The notes beneath the pieces were generated by a model that was not told the DNA's origin, made no database searches, and saw only the letters and a program-made list of their open reading frames with translations. Position numbers and translations under genes: made by a program. DNA of 64,000 nucleotides from CAWDZK01 sp963726615 (lineage in GTDB: Bacteria > Actinomycetota > Actinomycetes > JACCUZ01): contig CAVSCX010000006.1 in assembly GCA_963726615.1 (NCBI GenBank), forward strand, positions 124,001-188,000. Direction: 5' to 3'. Shown one piece after another: positions 57,796-64,000 of this stretch. Each line of letters starts with the position of its first letter. Position 1 is the first letter of the stretch.

Positions 57796-58896
57796 CTAGC
57801 GCTTGGCCGTGGAGGACTTGTCCGGCGTGATCGTCGTGCTCGGGGCGGCCGACGCGGCCTTGTCCGCGCCGGCGCCGGCAGCCTGCTCCGCCCCGTCGTC
57901 GTTCGCGCCGTCGGCGCCGCCCGGGTCCGCGACGGCCTTGTCGTCCCCGCCGTCGGTGGGACCCGAGGAGATGTCGACGTCGCTCGCCTTGGCCGCGCCC
58001 GCCGGCTGCTCGGCGTCCTTGTCGTCGGCGTCGCCGAGCGGGTCGGGCAGCGACGCACCGGTGAGGGTGGCCAGCATCTGGCGGACGTTGGTGAGCTGGG
58101 AGTTGATGCTGTCCCGGCGCTGGGTGGACGCCGTCAGCTCGCGCTCGGACTCGGACCGGATCCGTTCGGCGGTCGCCTTGGCCTCGGCGACGATGTCGTC
58201 CGCCCGGCGGCTGGCCTCGTCGAGCGTGCGCTGGGACTTGCGGTCCGCGTCGGCCCGCAGCTTCTCGGCCTCCAGCCGGAGCTGCTCCGAGCGCTGGCTG
58301 ACCACCGCCAGCTGCTGCTCGTTGGCCTTCATCTGCTCGGTGAAGTCCCGCTCCGCCTGCTCGCGGCGGTGGGCCAGGGTGGTCTCGAAGTCGGCAGCGG
58401 CCTGGGCGGCCTTCGCGCGGTTGTTCTCGAACAGCGCGCCGGCCTCCTCACGCCGGGCCTTCGCGTCTCTCTCCGAGTCGTCCCGCAGCGTGTCGGCGTG
58501 CTTCTTGGCCTCCTGCAGGATCCGAGCCGCCTCGGTGTCGGCGTCGGTACGGCGCTCCTGCGCGTAGCGCTCGGCCTCCCGGCGCAGCTTGTCGGCGTCC
58601 TGCTCGACAAGTGCCCGGTGCTGCGCCGCGTCGTCGGCGGCGCCGGCCCGCAGGCTCTTCGACTCCTCCTCCGCCAGGGCCAGCATCTGCTCGATCCGGG
58701 CGCCCAGACCGGCGTAGGTCTGACCCTGCTCGGCCGGCTCCTGGGACTGCACGGCGGCGGCACGCTGGTCGGCCTCGTCGGCGCGACGGCGGGCCTCCGA
58801 CAGCTCGCGCTGGAGGGCGCTGACGTGGCGGTCCACCTGGGAGGGCTCGTAGCCCCGGCGGACTACCTCGAAGGACTGGGCGGGCGTCTGGGTCAT
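57796..58896 (-). CDS. DivIVA-domain coiled-coil protein, FilP-like
   Basis: A 366-residue cytoplasmic coiled-coil protein. The N-terminus (SFEVVRRGYEPSQVDRHVSALQRELSEARRRADEAD) has the DivIVA-type GYxxxQVD signature, and continuous heptads run to about residue 285 (KADAD and EEAKKHADTLRDDSERD stretches). The last 70 residues are Ala/Gly/Asp-rich and probably disordered. In Streptomyces, FilP and Scy are encoded side by side next to mce and an acetyl-CoA acetyltransferase, as here, so I infer a polarity or filament-forming scaffold role. Alternatively it is a general DivIVA-like cell-pole protein. Confidence 0.7.
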   Translation of the reverse strand: MTQTPAQSFEVVRRGYEPSQVDRHVSALQRELSEARRRADEADQRAAAVQSQEPAEQGQTYAGLGARIEQMLALAEEESKSLRAGAADDAAQHRALVEQDADKLRREAERYAQERRTDADTEAARILQEAKKHADTLRDDSERDAKARREEAGALFENNRAKAAQAAADFETTLAHRREQAERDFTEQMKANEQQLAVVSQRSEQLRLEAEKLRADADRKSQRTLDEASRRADDIVAEAKATAERIRSESERELTASTQRRDSINSQLTNVRQMLATLTGASLPDPLGDADDKDAEQPAGAAKASDVDISSGPTDGGDDKAVADPGGADGANDDGAEQAAGAGADKAASAAPSTTITPDKSSTAKR

Positions 58897-58939
58897 GGAT
58901 CAGGTCCTGTCGTCTACAGCAGTGCGAGCGGGGTTCCGG

Positions 58940-60424
58940 TCATCGTGCCACGTCGGCGTTCTCGGGGTCCCGGGCCGGTGCGCCCGGCACGGACAGCGCC
59001 TCGATGACGCCGGACAGACGGCCCAGCTCGGCCGCGATCTCGTCCCGCCTGGTGGTCAGGTCGGCCACCTCGGCGCGGGCGTCCTCGAGCATCTGGTGCG
59101 CCTCGGCGCGCAGCCTGTCCGCCTCGGTCCGGGCCTCGCCCACGATGCGGACAGCCTCGGCGCGGGCGTCCCGGCGGGCCTCCTCGGCCTCGCGCTGCGC
59201 GGCGGCTGTCTGCTCGGCCACCCGCTCGCGCAGGGCCTTCGTGTTCGCCTCCGCCTCCGCCTCGCGGCGGGAGGCCCGCGAGTCGATCTCCTCGACCCGG
59301 GCGGTGGCGTCCTCGATCGTGCGGGTGGCCCGGTGGCTGGCGTCCGCGAGGCGGCGCTCCGACTCCGCGTGCGCTGCCGTCAGCACCTCGTCGGCCTCGG
59401 CCTCGACCGTGGCGGCCCGGGCGGCGGCCTGCTCGAGGCGTTGCTCCGCGGACTCCTTCGCCCGCGCCAGCAGCTCCTCGGCGGCCGCCCGGCGCTCGGC
59501 CACCGCTCGGGCGCCGTCGGCGTGCGCCTCGGTCCGGATGCGGTCGGCGTCGGTGCCGGCCGCGGCCAACACCTCGTCGACGGTGCGCTTGGCCCAGGCG
59601 GTCTGCTCGGCCGCCTCGGCGAGGACGGCTTCGGCCTCCTCGCGCGCCGCGGCGCGGTGCCGGTCGGCCTCCGCGGTGCCCGCACCGACCAGGGCCGCCG
59701 ACTCGGCCCGCACCCGCTCGAGGTCCACGTCGAGGTCCTCGCGGGTGCGCCTGGCGTTCTCGTGGGCCTCGGCCAGGACGGCGTCGGCCTCCTGCCTGGC
59801 GGCGGCGACCATGGCCTCGACCTCGGCCTGCACCTCGGCGGCGCGGCGGGCCGCCTCCTCCTCCGCCTCGCGGCGCCGTCGGGCCGCCTCCTCGCGCGCC
59901 TCGGTCACGATCGCCTCGGCGTCCTGGTGCGCCCGGTCCCTCTGGGCCTGGGCCTGGGCCCGGACGGACTCGGCGTCGGCCGCAGCGACGTCGCGCAGCG
60001 TGCCGGCCTCGGTCTGGGCCCGGGCCACCAGGTCGTCGGCACTGCCCGACGCTGAGGTCACGACGAGGGCCGCCTGGTCGGCGGCGTCGGTGAGCAGCTG
60101 GCGGGCCTCGTCGGCGGTCTCGGCCCGCAGTCGCTCGGACTCGGACAGTGCGGCCTCGAGCCGCCGCGCGGCCTCCTCGAGGGCGTCGGCCCGCCGTCGT
60201 ACGGCCTCCTCCTCGAGCCGGGCGGCGTGGGCGTGCTTCTCCGCGATCTCGTCGTGCCGCCGGGACGCCTCCGCGTGCAGGGCGTCGGCCTCGGCCCGCC
60301 GGGCCTCGGCCTGGCGCTCGGTCTGCTCGAGCAGCCGGTCGGCCTGGGCCTGGGCGGCGTGCAGCAGCCGGCCGGCCCGCTCCGCGACCGGCTCGTCCAC
60401 CTGCGGCGACGGGTCCTGCCCCAT
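58940..60424 (-). CDS. Long coiled-coil protein, Scy-like
   Basis: A 494-residue, almost entirely helical protein rich in Ala, Glu and Arg, with repeated segments such as EARRAEADALHAEASRR and EADRLRAEAHQMLEDARAE. It ends in TTRRDEIAAELGRLSGVIEAL, then a short tail. There is no membrane segment. Its place before the FilP-like gene and near mce matches the Scy locus of Streptomyces, but it is less than half the length of Scy there. I chose the ATG at 60424 (MGQDPSPQ) because CACGAT lies 8 nt upstream; an ATG at 60457 would add 11 residues. Confidence 0.68.
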   Translation of the reverse strand: MGQDPSPQVDEPVAERAGRLLHAAQAQADRLLEQTERQAEARRAEADALHAEASRRHDEIAEKHAHAARLEEEAVRRRADALEEAARRLEAALSESERLRAETADEARQLLTDAADQAALVVTSASGSADDLVARAQTEAGTLRDVAAADAESVRAQAQAQRDRAHQDAEAIVTEAREEAARRRREAEEEAARRAAEVQAEVEAMVAAARQEADAVLAEAHENARRTREDLDVDLERVRAESAALVGAGTAEADRHRAAAREEAEAVLAEAAEQTAWAKRTVDEVLAAAGTDADRIRTEAHADGARAVAERRAAAEELLARAKESAEQRLEQAAARAATVEAEADEVLTAAHAESERRLADASHRATRTIEDATARVEEIDSRASRREAEAEANTKALRERVAEQTAAAQREAEEARRDARAEAVRIVGEARTEADRLRAEAHQMLEDARAEVADLTTRRDEIAAELGRLSGVIEALSVPGAPARDPENADVAR

Positions 60425-60432
60425 GGGGCAGC

Positions 60433-60465
60433 ATCGTGTCAGACCGGACACCGACATGTCAGACC
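60433..60465 (-). promoter_or_regulatory. Promoter region of the Scy-like gene with 9-bp direct repeats
   Basis: CACGAT on the minus strand (60433-60438) is a possible -10 box 8 nt before the ATG. GGTCTGACA occurs twice on that strand (60437-60445 and 60457-60465), 20 bp apart, about two helical turns, so both copies face the same side. A regulator site is likely but unidentified. Confidence 0.35.
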
Positions 60466-60540
60466 CCGTCCGCCCGCGGGCGGGTCGGCGCGGGCCGTTC
60501 GGCCCTGGTCGGTGCGAGCCGGCCGCGGGAACGTGGGGTC

Positions 60541-60870
60541 ATGGTCCAGGCCCGTCCCCCCGAGGTCGAGCAGGTGAACGGCCGGGTGCTCGGCTGGCTG
60601 TCCGGGCTCGGGCTGGCGGTCGTCCCGTGGATCGCCGCCGGCCTGCTCGCGAGCATCGCGGGTGCCATCGGCGGCGAGTCGTGGAACCCCGAGACGACCT
60701 TCCCGTGGGTGCTGCTCGCCTCCTTCGTGGGAATGCTGGGCGGGATCGCGTACGGCAGCCTGCGGATCCCCGGGTTCCGGCGCGGCGCCGCGCTCGGTGC
60801 CGCCGTGGCTCTCGCCGGTGTGCTCGTGCTGGTGGGGCTGGTTCTGCTGCTCGCTGCCGTCACCAGGTAG
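60541..60870 (+). CDS. Small three-helix membrane protein, unknown function
   Basis: A 109-residue protein with three hydrophobic helices: WLSGLGLAVVPWIAAGLLASIAGAI, TFPWVLLASFVGMLGGIAYGSL and GAALGAAVALAGVLVLVGLVLLLAAV. The loop GGESWNPETTFPW is probably outside. I do not recognise the family. ATG with GGGG upstream, 117 bases from the divergent Scy-like gene. The next gene starts 11 bases after its stop, so they may be co-transcribed. Confidence 0.6.
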   Translation: MVQARPPEVEQVNGRVLGWLSGLGLAVVPWIAAGLLASIAGAIGGESWNPETTFPWVLLASFVGMLGGIAYGSLRIPGFRRGAALGAAVALAGVLVLVGLVLLLAAVTR

Positions 60871-60881
60871 TCGACGTCGTC

Positions 60882-61517
60882 ATGCTCGCGGTGCGCAAGC
60901 CGACCGGCCAGCTCTGGGCGCAGCAGGACCGGCACCCCGGTGACCACTGGCGGCTCTTCCGCGCCGTCGCAGCCTTCGTCGAGGGGGGCGAGGTCCTCTA
61001 TCCCGGCTCGTTCGTCGACATCGCGCCGTCGTTCGTGTGGGCGTCCGTCACCTACGTCGACTCGGACCGGCGTGCCGCGCGCTTCTTCGACGACATGGAC
61101 GGGATCGCCGCGCTCATCACCGCCCACGGCGTGGCTGCCGCCGACCGGCGGGTGGCGTTCGTCGCTGCCGACTACACGCTCCCGCTGGACATCCCCGATG
61201 CCTCGACCGACCTGTTGATCTCGTTGTCCGCCGGCTTCGTGTCCGAGCACTGCACGCGGTACCTGCGGGTCGGCGGAACCCTCCTGGTCAACGCCAGCCA
61301 CGGAGACGTGGCCATGGCCTCGATCGACGGTCGCTACGAGCTCGCGGCGGTGGTGCGGTCCCGGTCCGGCAGGTACACCGTGAGCGGAGTCGACCCTGGT
61401 GTCTTCCTGGTCCCGAAGCGAGAGGTCGAGATCACGCGAGAGCTGCTCCACAGCGTGGGCCGCGGCATCGTGTACACCACGTCGCCCTTCGCCTACCTGT
61501 TCCGTCGGGTCCGCTAG
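60882..61517 (+). CDS. Uncharacterised protein with Rossmann-like fold (possible methyltransferase)
   Basis: A 211-residue cytoplasmic protein beginning MLAVRKPTGQLWAQQDRHPGDHWRLFRAVAAFV. LYPGSFVDIAPSFVWASVTYVDSDRRAARFFDD looks like the first strand and acidic loop of a SAM-binding fold, and PDASTDLLISLSAGFVSEHCTRYLRVGGTLLVNASHGD resembles the later core of class I methyltransferases, but the glycine loop is missing, so SAM binding is not assured. Homologues occur in actinobacteria, as far as I recall without known function. It converges with ccr, 10 bases away. Confidence 0.6.
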   Translation: MLAVRKPTGQLWAQQDRHPGDHWRLFRAVAAFVEGGEVLYPGSFVDIAPSFVWASVTYVDSDRRAARFFDDMDGIAALITAHGVAAADRRVAFVAADYTLPLDIPDASTDLLISLSAGFVSEHCTRYLRVGGTLLVNASHGDVAMASIDGRYELAAVVRSRSGRYTVSGVDPGVFLVPKREVEITRELLHSVGRGIVYTTSPFAYLFRRVR

Positions 61518-61527
61518 CGGGACCGCG

Positions 61528-62880
61528 TCAGACGTCGCGGAAGCGGTTGATCGCGCCGAGGTGCCTGGCCCGCAGGTCGGGGTCCCGGACACCGAGCCCC
61601 TCCTCCGGGGCGAGGCAGAGGACGCCCACCTTGCCCTGGTGCACGTTGCCGTGCACGTCGTGGGCGGCCTGCCCGACCCGGTCGAGGGGGTAGGTGCGCG
61701 ACAGGGTCGGGTGGATCCTGCCCCGGGCCACCAGCCGGTTCGCCTCCCACGCCTCGCGGTAGTTGGCGAAGTGCGATCCGATGATCCGTTTCAGGCTCAT
61801 CCACAGGTACCGGTTGTCGTACTCGTGCAGGTATCCGCTGGTCGACGCGCAGGTGACGATGGTGCCGCCCTTGCGGGCGACGAAGACCGAGGCACCGAAG
61901 GTCTCCCGGCCGGGGTGCTCGAGGACGATGTCGACGTCGTCGCCGCCGGTCAGCTCACGGATCTTCTTGCCGAACCGGGTCCACTCCCTGGGGTCCTGCA
62001 CCTGATGGCCGCCCTCGTCCTTCCAGAACCGGTAGCCCTCGCCCGACGTCTCGCTGCGGTCGATGACGAGCTCGGCGCCCATCGACCGGGCGATCGCGGC
62101 CTTGTCCTCGCTGGAGACGACGCAGACGGGGGTCGCGCCGCCGTTGACGGCGAGCTGGGTGGCGTAGGACCCGAGGCCGCCGGAGGCGCCCCAGATCAGG
62201 ACGACGTCGCCCTGCTTCATCCCCGCGCCGTTGCGCGACACCAGCTGGCGGTAGGCCGTGGAGTTGACGAGTCCCGGGCTCGCGGCCTCCTCCCAGGTGA
62301 GGTGGGCCGGCTTGGGCATCAGCTGGTTGGACTTCACCAGCGCCAGGTGCGCGAGGCCGCCGAAGTTGGTCTCGAAGCCCCAGATCCGCTGCTCGGGGTC
62401 GAGCATCGTGTCGTTGTGCCCGTCGGGGGACTCCAGCTCCACCGACAGGCAGTGAGCCACCACCTCGTCGCCCGGGCTCCAGGCGTGGACACCCGGCCCG
62501 GTGCGCAGCACGACGCCGGACAGGTCGGAGCCGAGCACGTGGTACGGCAGGTCGTGCCGCTTCGACAGCGGAGACAGCCGTCCGTAGCGGGAGAGGAACG
62601 CGAAGGTCGGCACCGGTTCGAAGATCGCCGACCACACGGTGTTGTAGTTGATCGCCGAGGCCATCACGGCCACCAGCGCCTCCCCGGGGCCCAGCTCGGG
62701 GGTGGCGACGTCCTCGACGTGCAGCGACTCGCGGGGGTCCTTGTCCCGGGACGGCCGGCCCGCGAAGATCTCGACCTCGTCCTGGTGCACGGTGACCGCG
62801 CGGTAGGACTCCGGCACCGGCAGCGCCGCGAGCTCCTCGCCGGTGGCTCCGGCCAGGACCGCTTCGAGGATCTCCTGCAC
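61528..62880 (-). CDS. ccr: Crotonyl-CoA carboxylase/reductase
   Basis: A 450-residue medium-chain reductase that carboxylates and reduces crotonyl-CoA with CO2 and NADPH to ethylmalonyl-CoA, the key step of the ethylmalonyl-CoA pathway and a source of extender units for polyketides. The NADPH loop is WGASGGLGSYATQLAV. The CO2-pocket residues described for the Kitasatospora enzyme are present: N80 in INYNTVW, F169 and E170 in GFETNFGG, and the His in GSHFANYREAW. This distinguishes it from simple crotonyl-CoA reductases. GTG with GGAGG 5 nt upstream. Divergent context: the epimerase gene lies upstream on the same strand. Confidence 0.94.
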   Translation of the reverse strand: MQEILEAVLAGATGEELAALPVPESYRAVTVHQDEVEIFAGRPSRDKDPRESLHVEDVATPELGPGEALVAVMASAINYNTVWSAIFEPVPTFAFLSRYGRLSPLSKRHDLPYHVLGSDLSGVVLRTGPGVHAWSPGDEVVAHCLSVELESPDGHNDTMLDPEQRIWGFETNFGGLAHLALVKSNQLMPKPAHLTWEEAASPGLVNSTAYRQLVSRNGAGMKQGDVVLIWGASGGLGSYATQLAVNGGATPVCVVSSEDKAAIARSMGAELVIDRSETSGEGYRFWKDEGGHQVQDPREWTRFGKKIRELTGGDDVDIVLEHPGRETFGASVFVARKGGTIVTCASTSGYLHEYDNRYLWMSLKRIIGSHFANYREAWEANRLVARGRIHPTLSRTYPLDRVGQAAHDVHGNVHQGKVGVLCLAPEEGLGVRDPDLRARHLGAINRFRDV

Positions 62881-62927
62881 GTCGACCTCCGGGACTCGCG
62901 GGCGTGGACGGGGGCTCGGGTCGGTTG

Positions 62928-62948
62928 ATGCTACTGACCGGTAACCGG
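62928..62948 (-). promoter_or_regulatory. Promoter of ccr with a palindrome
   Basis: TAGCAT (62928-62933, minus strand) is a likely -10 box about 48 nt before the start codon, so ccr has a short leader with a Shine-Dalgarno sequence, unlike most genes here. The palindrome CCGGTAACCGG (62938-62948) lies directly upstream and may be an operator. Confidence 0.35.
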
Positions 62949-62971
62949 AGGCCGGGACCCGGGCCGGGAGG

Positions 62972-63394
62972 TCAGTGGCCGGCGGCGGGCGCGGCCTCGA
63001 CGAGCTCGACCAGGACGCCCATCGCGTCCTTCGGGTGGACGAAGTTCACCCGGGAACCCGCGGTGCCGTGCCGCGGCTCGTCGTAGAGCAGCCGCACCCC
63101 GCGGCCGCGAAGCTCGGCGCTGACCGCGTCGATGTCGTCGACGCCGTACGCCACCTGCTGGACGCCGGGCCCGGAGCGGTCCAGGAAGCGCGCGATCGGC
63201 GACGCCGGGGACAACGGGGCGAGCAGCTGGATGCACGAGCCGGAGCCGCCGACGTCGAGCATCGCCTCGCGCACGCCCTGCTCCTCGTTGACCTCCTCGT
63301 GCACCACGTGCACGTCGAAGGTCCGGGCGTAGAAGGCGATCGCCTCGTCGAGGTCGGGGACCGCCAGCCCGACGTGGTCGATGCGGGTGAGCAT
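62972..63394 (-). CDS. mce: Methylmalonyl-CoA (ethylmalonyl-CoA) epimerase
   Basis: A 140-residue vicinal-oxygen-chelate protein that interconverts R and S forms of methylmalonyl-CoA and, in the Ccr pathway, ethylmalonyl-CoA. Metal ligands are expected at H7 in RIDHVGLAV, a central Gln/His and the Glu in VLVELVEA. Two beta-alpha-beta-beta-beta modules are visible (MLTRIDHVGLAVPDLDEAIAFYARTF and VQQVAYGVDDIDAVSAELRGRG). ATG at 63394; CACGAT 6 nt upstream may be a leaderless promoter. It stands between ccr and the acetyl-CoA acetyltransferase, which it helps to link metabolically. Confidence 0.92.
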   Translation of the reverse strand: MLTRIDHVGLAVPDLDEAIAFYARTFDVHVVHEEVNEEQGVREAMLDVGGSGSCIQLLAPLSPASPIARFLDRSGPGVQQVAYGVDDIDAVSAELRGRGVRLLYDEPRHGTAGSRVNFVHPKDAMGVLVELVEAAPAAGH

Positions 63395-63469
63395 GCGGCT
63401 ATCGTGACAGGGCCTGATCTCGGGGGCCCGATCTCGGGCTCCCCATGACGCTGCGCAGGAGGTACCACC

Positions 63470-64000
63470 ATGAGCGGATCGACAGGTTCCGTCATCGTCG
63501 CCGGGGCTCGCACGCCGATGGGCCGGCTGCTCGGCTCGCTCAAGGACTTCTCCGGCGCCGACCTCGGCGGCGTCGCGATCAAGGGCGCGCTGGACAAGGC
63601 CGGGGTGGCTCCGGACCAGGTCGAGTACGTGATCATGGGACAGGTGCTCCAGGCGGGCGCCGGCCAGATCCCCGCCCGCCAGGCCGCGGTCAAGGCCGGC
63701 ATCCCGATGAGCGTCCCGGCGCTGACCATCAACAAGGTCTGCCTCTCCGGCGTCGACGCCATCGCGCTCGCCGACCAGCTGATCCGCGCCGGCGAGGTCG
63801 ACGTCGTCGTGGCCGGTGGCATGGAGTCGATGACCCAGGCGCCGCACTTCCTGCCGAAGTCCCGCGAGGGTGTGAAGTTCGGCGACGTGCGGCTCGTCGA
63901 CTCGATGTCCTACGACGGCCTGTGGGACGTGTTCACCACCCAGGCCATGGGCGCGCTCACCGAGGCGTGCAACGCCGAGCTCGGCATCTCCCGCGAGGAC
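63470..64000 (+). CDS. Acetyl-CoA acetyltransferase, N-terminal part (cut by window edge)
   Basis: The open frame runs off the right edge; 177 codons are visible. It begins MSGSTGSVIVAGARTPMGRLLGSLKDFSGADLGG and shows the acyl-accepting cysteine in LTINKVCLSGVDAIALA (about residue 89) and VVVAGGMESMTQAPHFLP, both thiolase signatures. It condenses two acetyl-CoA to acetoacetyl-CoA, feeding the 3-hydroxybutyryl-CoA dehydrogenases and Ccr. ATG with AGGAGG 7 nt upstream. Divergent from mce. The C-terminal Cys and His are outside the window. Confidence 0.93.
   Translation, partial: MSGSTGSVIVAGARTPMGRLLGSLKDFSGADLGGVAIKGALDKAGVAPDQVEYVIMGQVLQAGAGQIPARQAAVKAGIPMSVPALTINKVCLSGVDAIALADQLIRAGEVDVVVAGGMESMTQAPHFLPKSREGVKFGDVRLVDSMSYDGLWDVFTTQAMGALTEACNAELGISRED

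Noticed and set aside
55365..57830. Plus-strand frame of 821 codons
   Set aside because: It is antisense to the flavoprotein and AI-2E-family genes, which have clear domain motifs.
59004..60424. Plus-strand Ala/Ser/Arg-rich frames opposite the Scy-like gene
   Set aside because: They mirror the heptad-repeat coding sequence; the minus frame has clear coiled-coil periodicity and a plausible promoter.
63407..63442. Direct repeat of GATCTCGGG before the acetyltransferase gene
   Set aside because: Only two short copies, and no symmetry or spacing that would suggest a site.

Overview
The window comes from a high-GC actinobacterium. The evidence is very GC-rich codons, frequent GTG starts, ATGA/GTGA stop-start overlaps, an Arg/Asp/Gln-rich insertion in Rho, NucS-type mismatch repair, DUF2550 next to the F1Fo operon, and a gene order (lysA-hom-thrC-thrB-rho ... 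rpmE-prfA-prmC-tsaC-wecA-atp operon ... murA ... nucS ... coiled-coil polarity proteins-mce-thiolase) close to what I know of Streptomyces and relatives. I cannot name the genus. I see no insertion sequence, prophage, integrase, rRNA or CRISPR array.

Layout. 0-4.2 kb: start of a phenylacetate-degradation gene (paaN, cut by the window edge), homocysteine methyltransferase, an ABC exporter, a membrane protein and tRNA-Arg(CCG). 4.3-8.7 kb: a lone receiver protein, argS and the three 5-oxoprolinase genes pxpABC. 8.7-15.9 kb: lysA, hom, thrC, thrB and rho. 16.0-23.9 kb: a block separating rho from rpmE that encodes three tandem secreted paralogues with a C-terminal hydrophobic-plus-arginine tail, a PIG-L deacetylase, a processive GT2 glycosyltransferase, a small exosortase-family protein with a Cys/Arg/His triad, an ATP-grasp protein, WecB and a HAD phosphatase. 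24.0-36.2 kb: rpmE, prfA, prmC, tsaC, wecA, then atpI/atpZ-like genes and the complete atpBEFHAGDC operon. 36.3-45.5 kb: DUF2550, cobalamin adenosyltransferase, murA, a 3-hydroxybutyryl-CoA dehydrogenase, a STAS protein, B12-dependent ethylmalonyl-CoA mutase (meaA), an ABC exporter and an MFS transporter. 45.5-56.5 kb: D-amino-acid oxidase, ArsR and its MFS partner, nucS, PadR with a divergent methyltransferase, a second STAS protein, a two-module 3-hydroxyacyl-CoA dehydrogenase, two alpha/beta hydrolases and a flavoprotein. 56.5-64 kb: an AI-2E-family permease, DivIVA/FilP-like and Scy-like coiled-coil proteins, two uncharacterised genes, then crotonyl-CoA carboxylase/reductase, methylmalonyl-CoA epimerase and the start of an acetyl-CoA acetyltransferase.

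How the genes work together. The most interesting part is the 16-24 kb block. From the second paralogue to the HAD gene the reading frames overlap or nearly touch, so it looks like one transcription and translation unit coupling glycan synthesis (UDP-GlcNAc epimerase, processive GT2, deacetylase) to an exosortase-type transpeptidase and its probable substrates. This resembles the EPS/exosortase pairing of Gram-negative PEP-CTERM systems, but in an actinobacterium and in compact form. Separately, acetyl-CoA acetyltransferase, 3-hydroxybutyryl-CoA dehydrogenases, Ccr, epimerase, MeaA and cobalamin adenosyltransferase together provide much of the ethylmalonyl-CoA (acetyl-CoA assimilation) pathway.

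Many genes have a TAnnnT box 5-9 nt before the start codon and no Shine-Dalgarno sequence, which suggests widespread leaderless transcription. Start codons were chosen from such boxes, Shine-Dalgarno sequences, stop-start overlaps and family length. All functions are read from translated motifs; no database search was possible.
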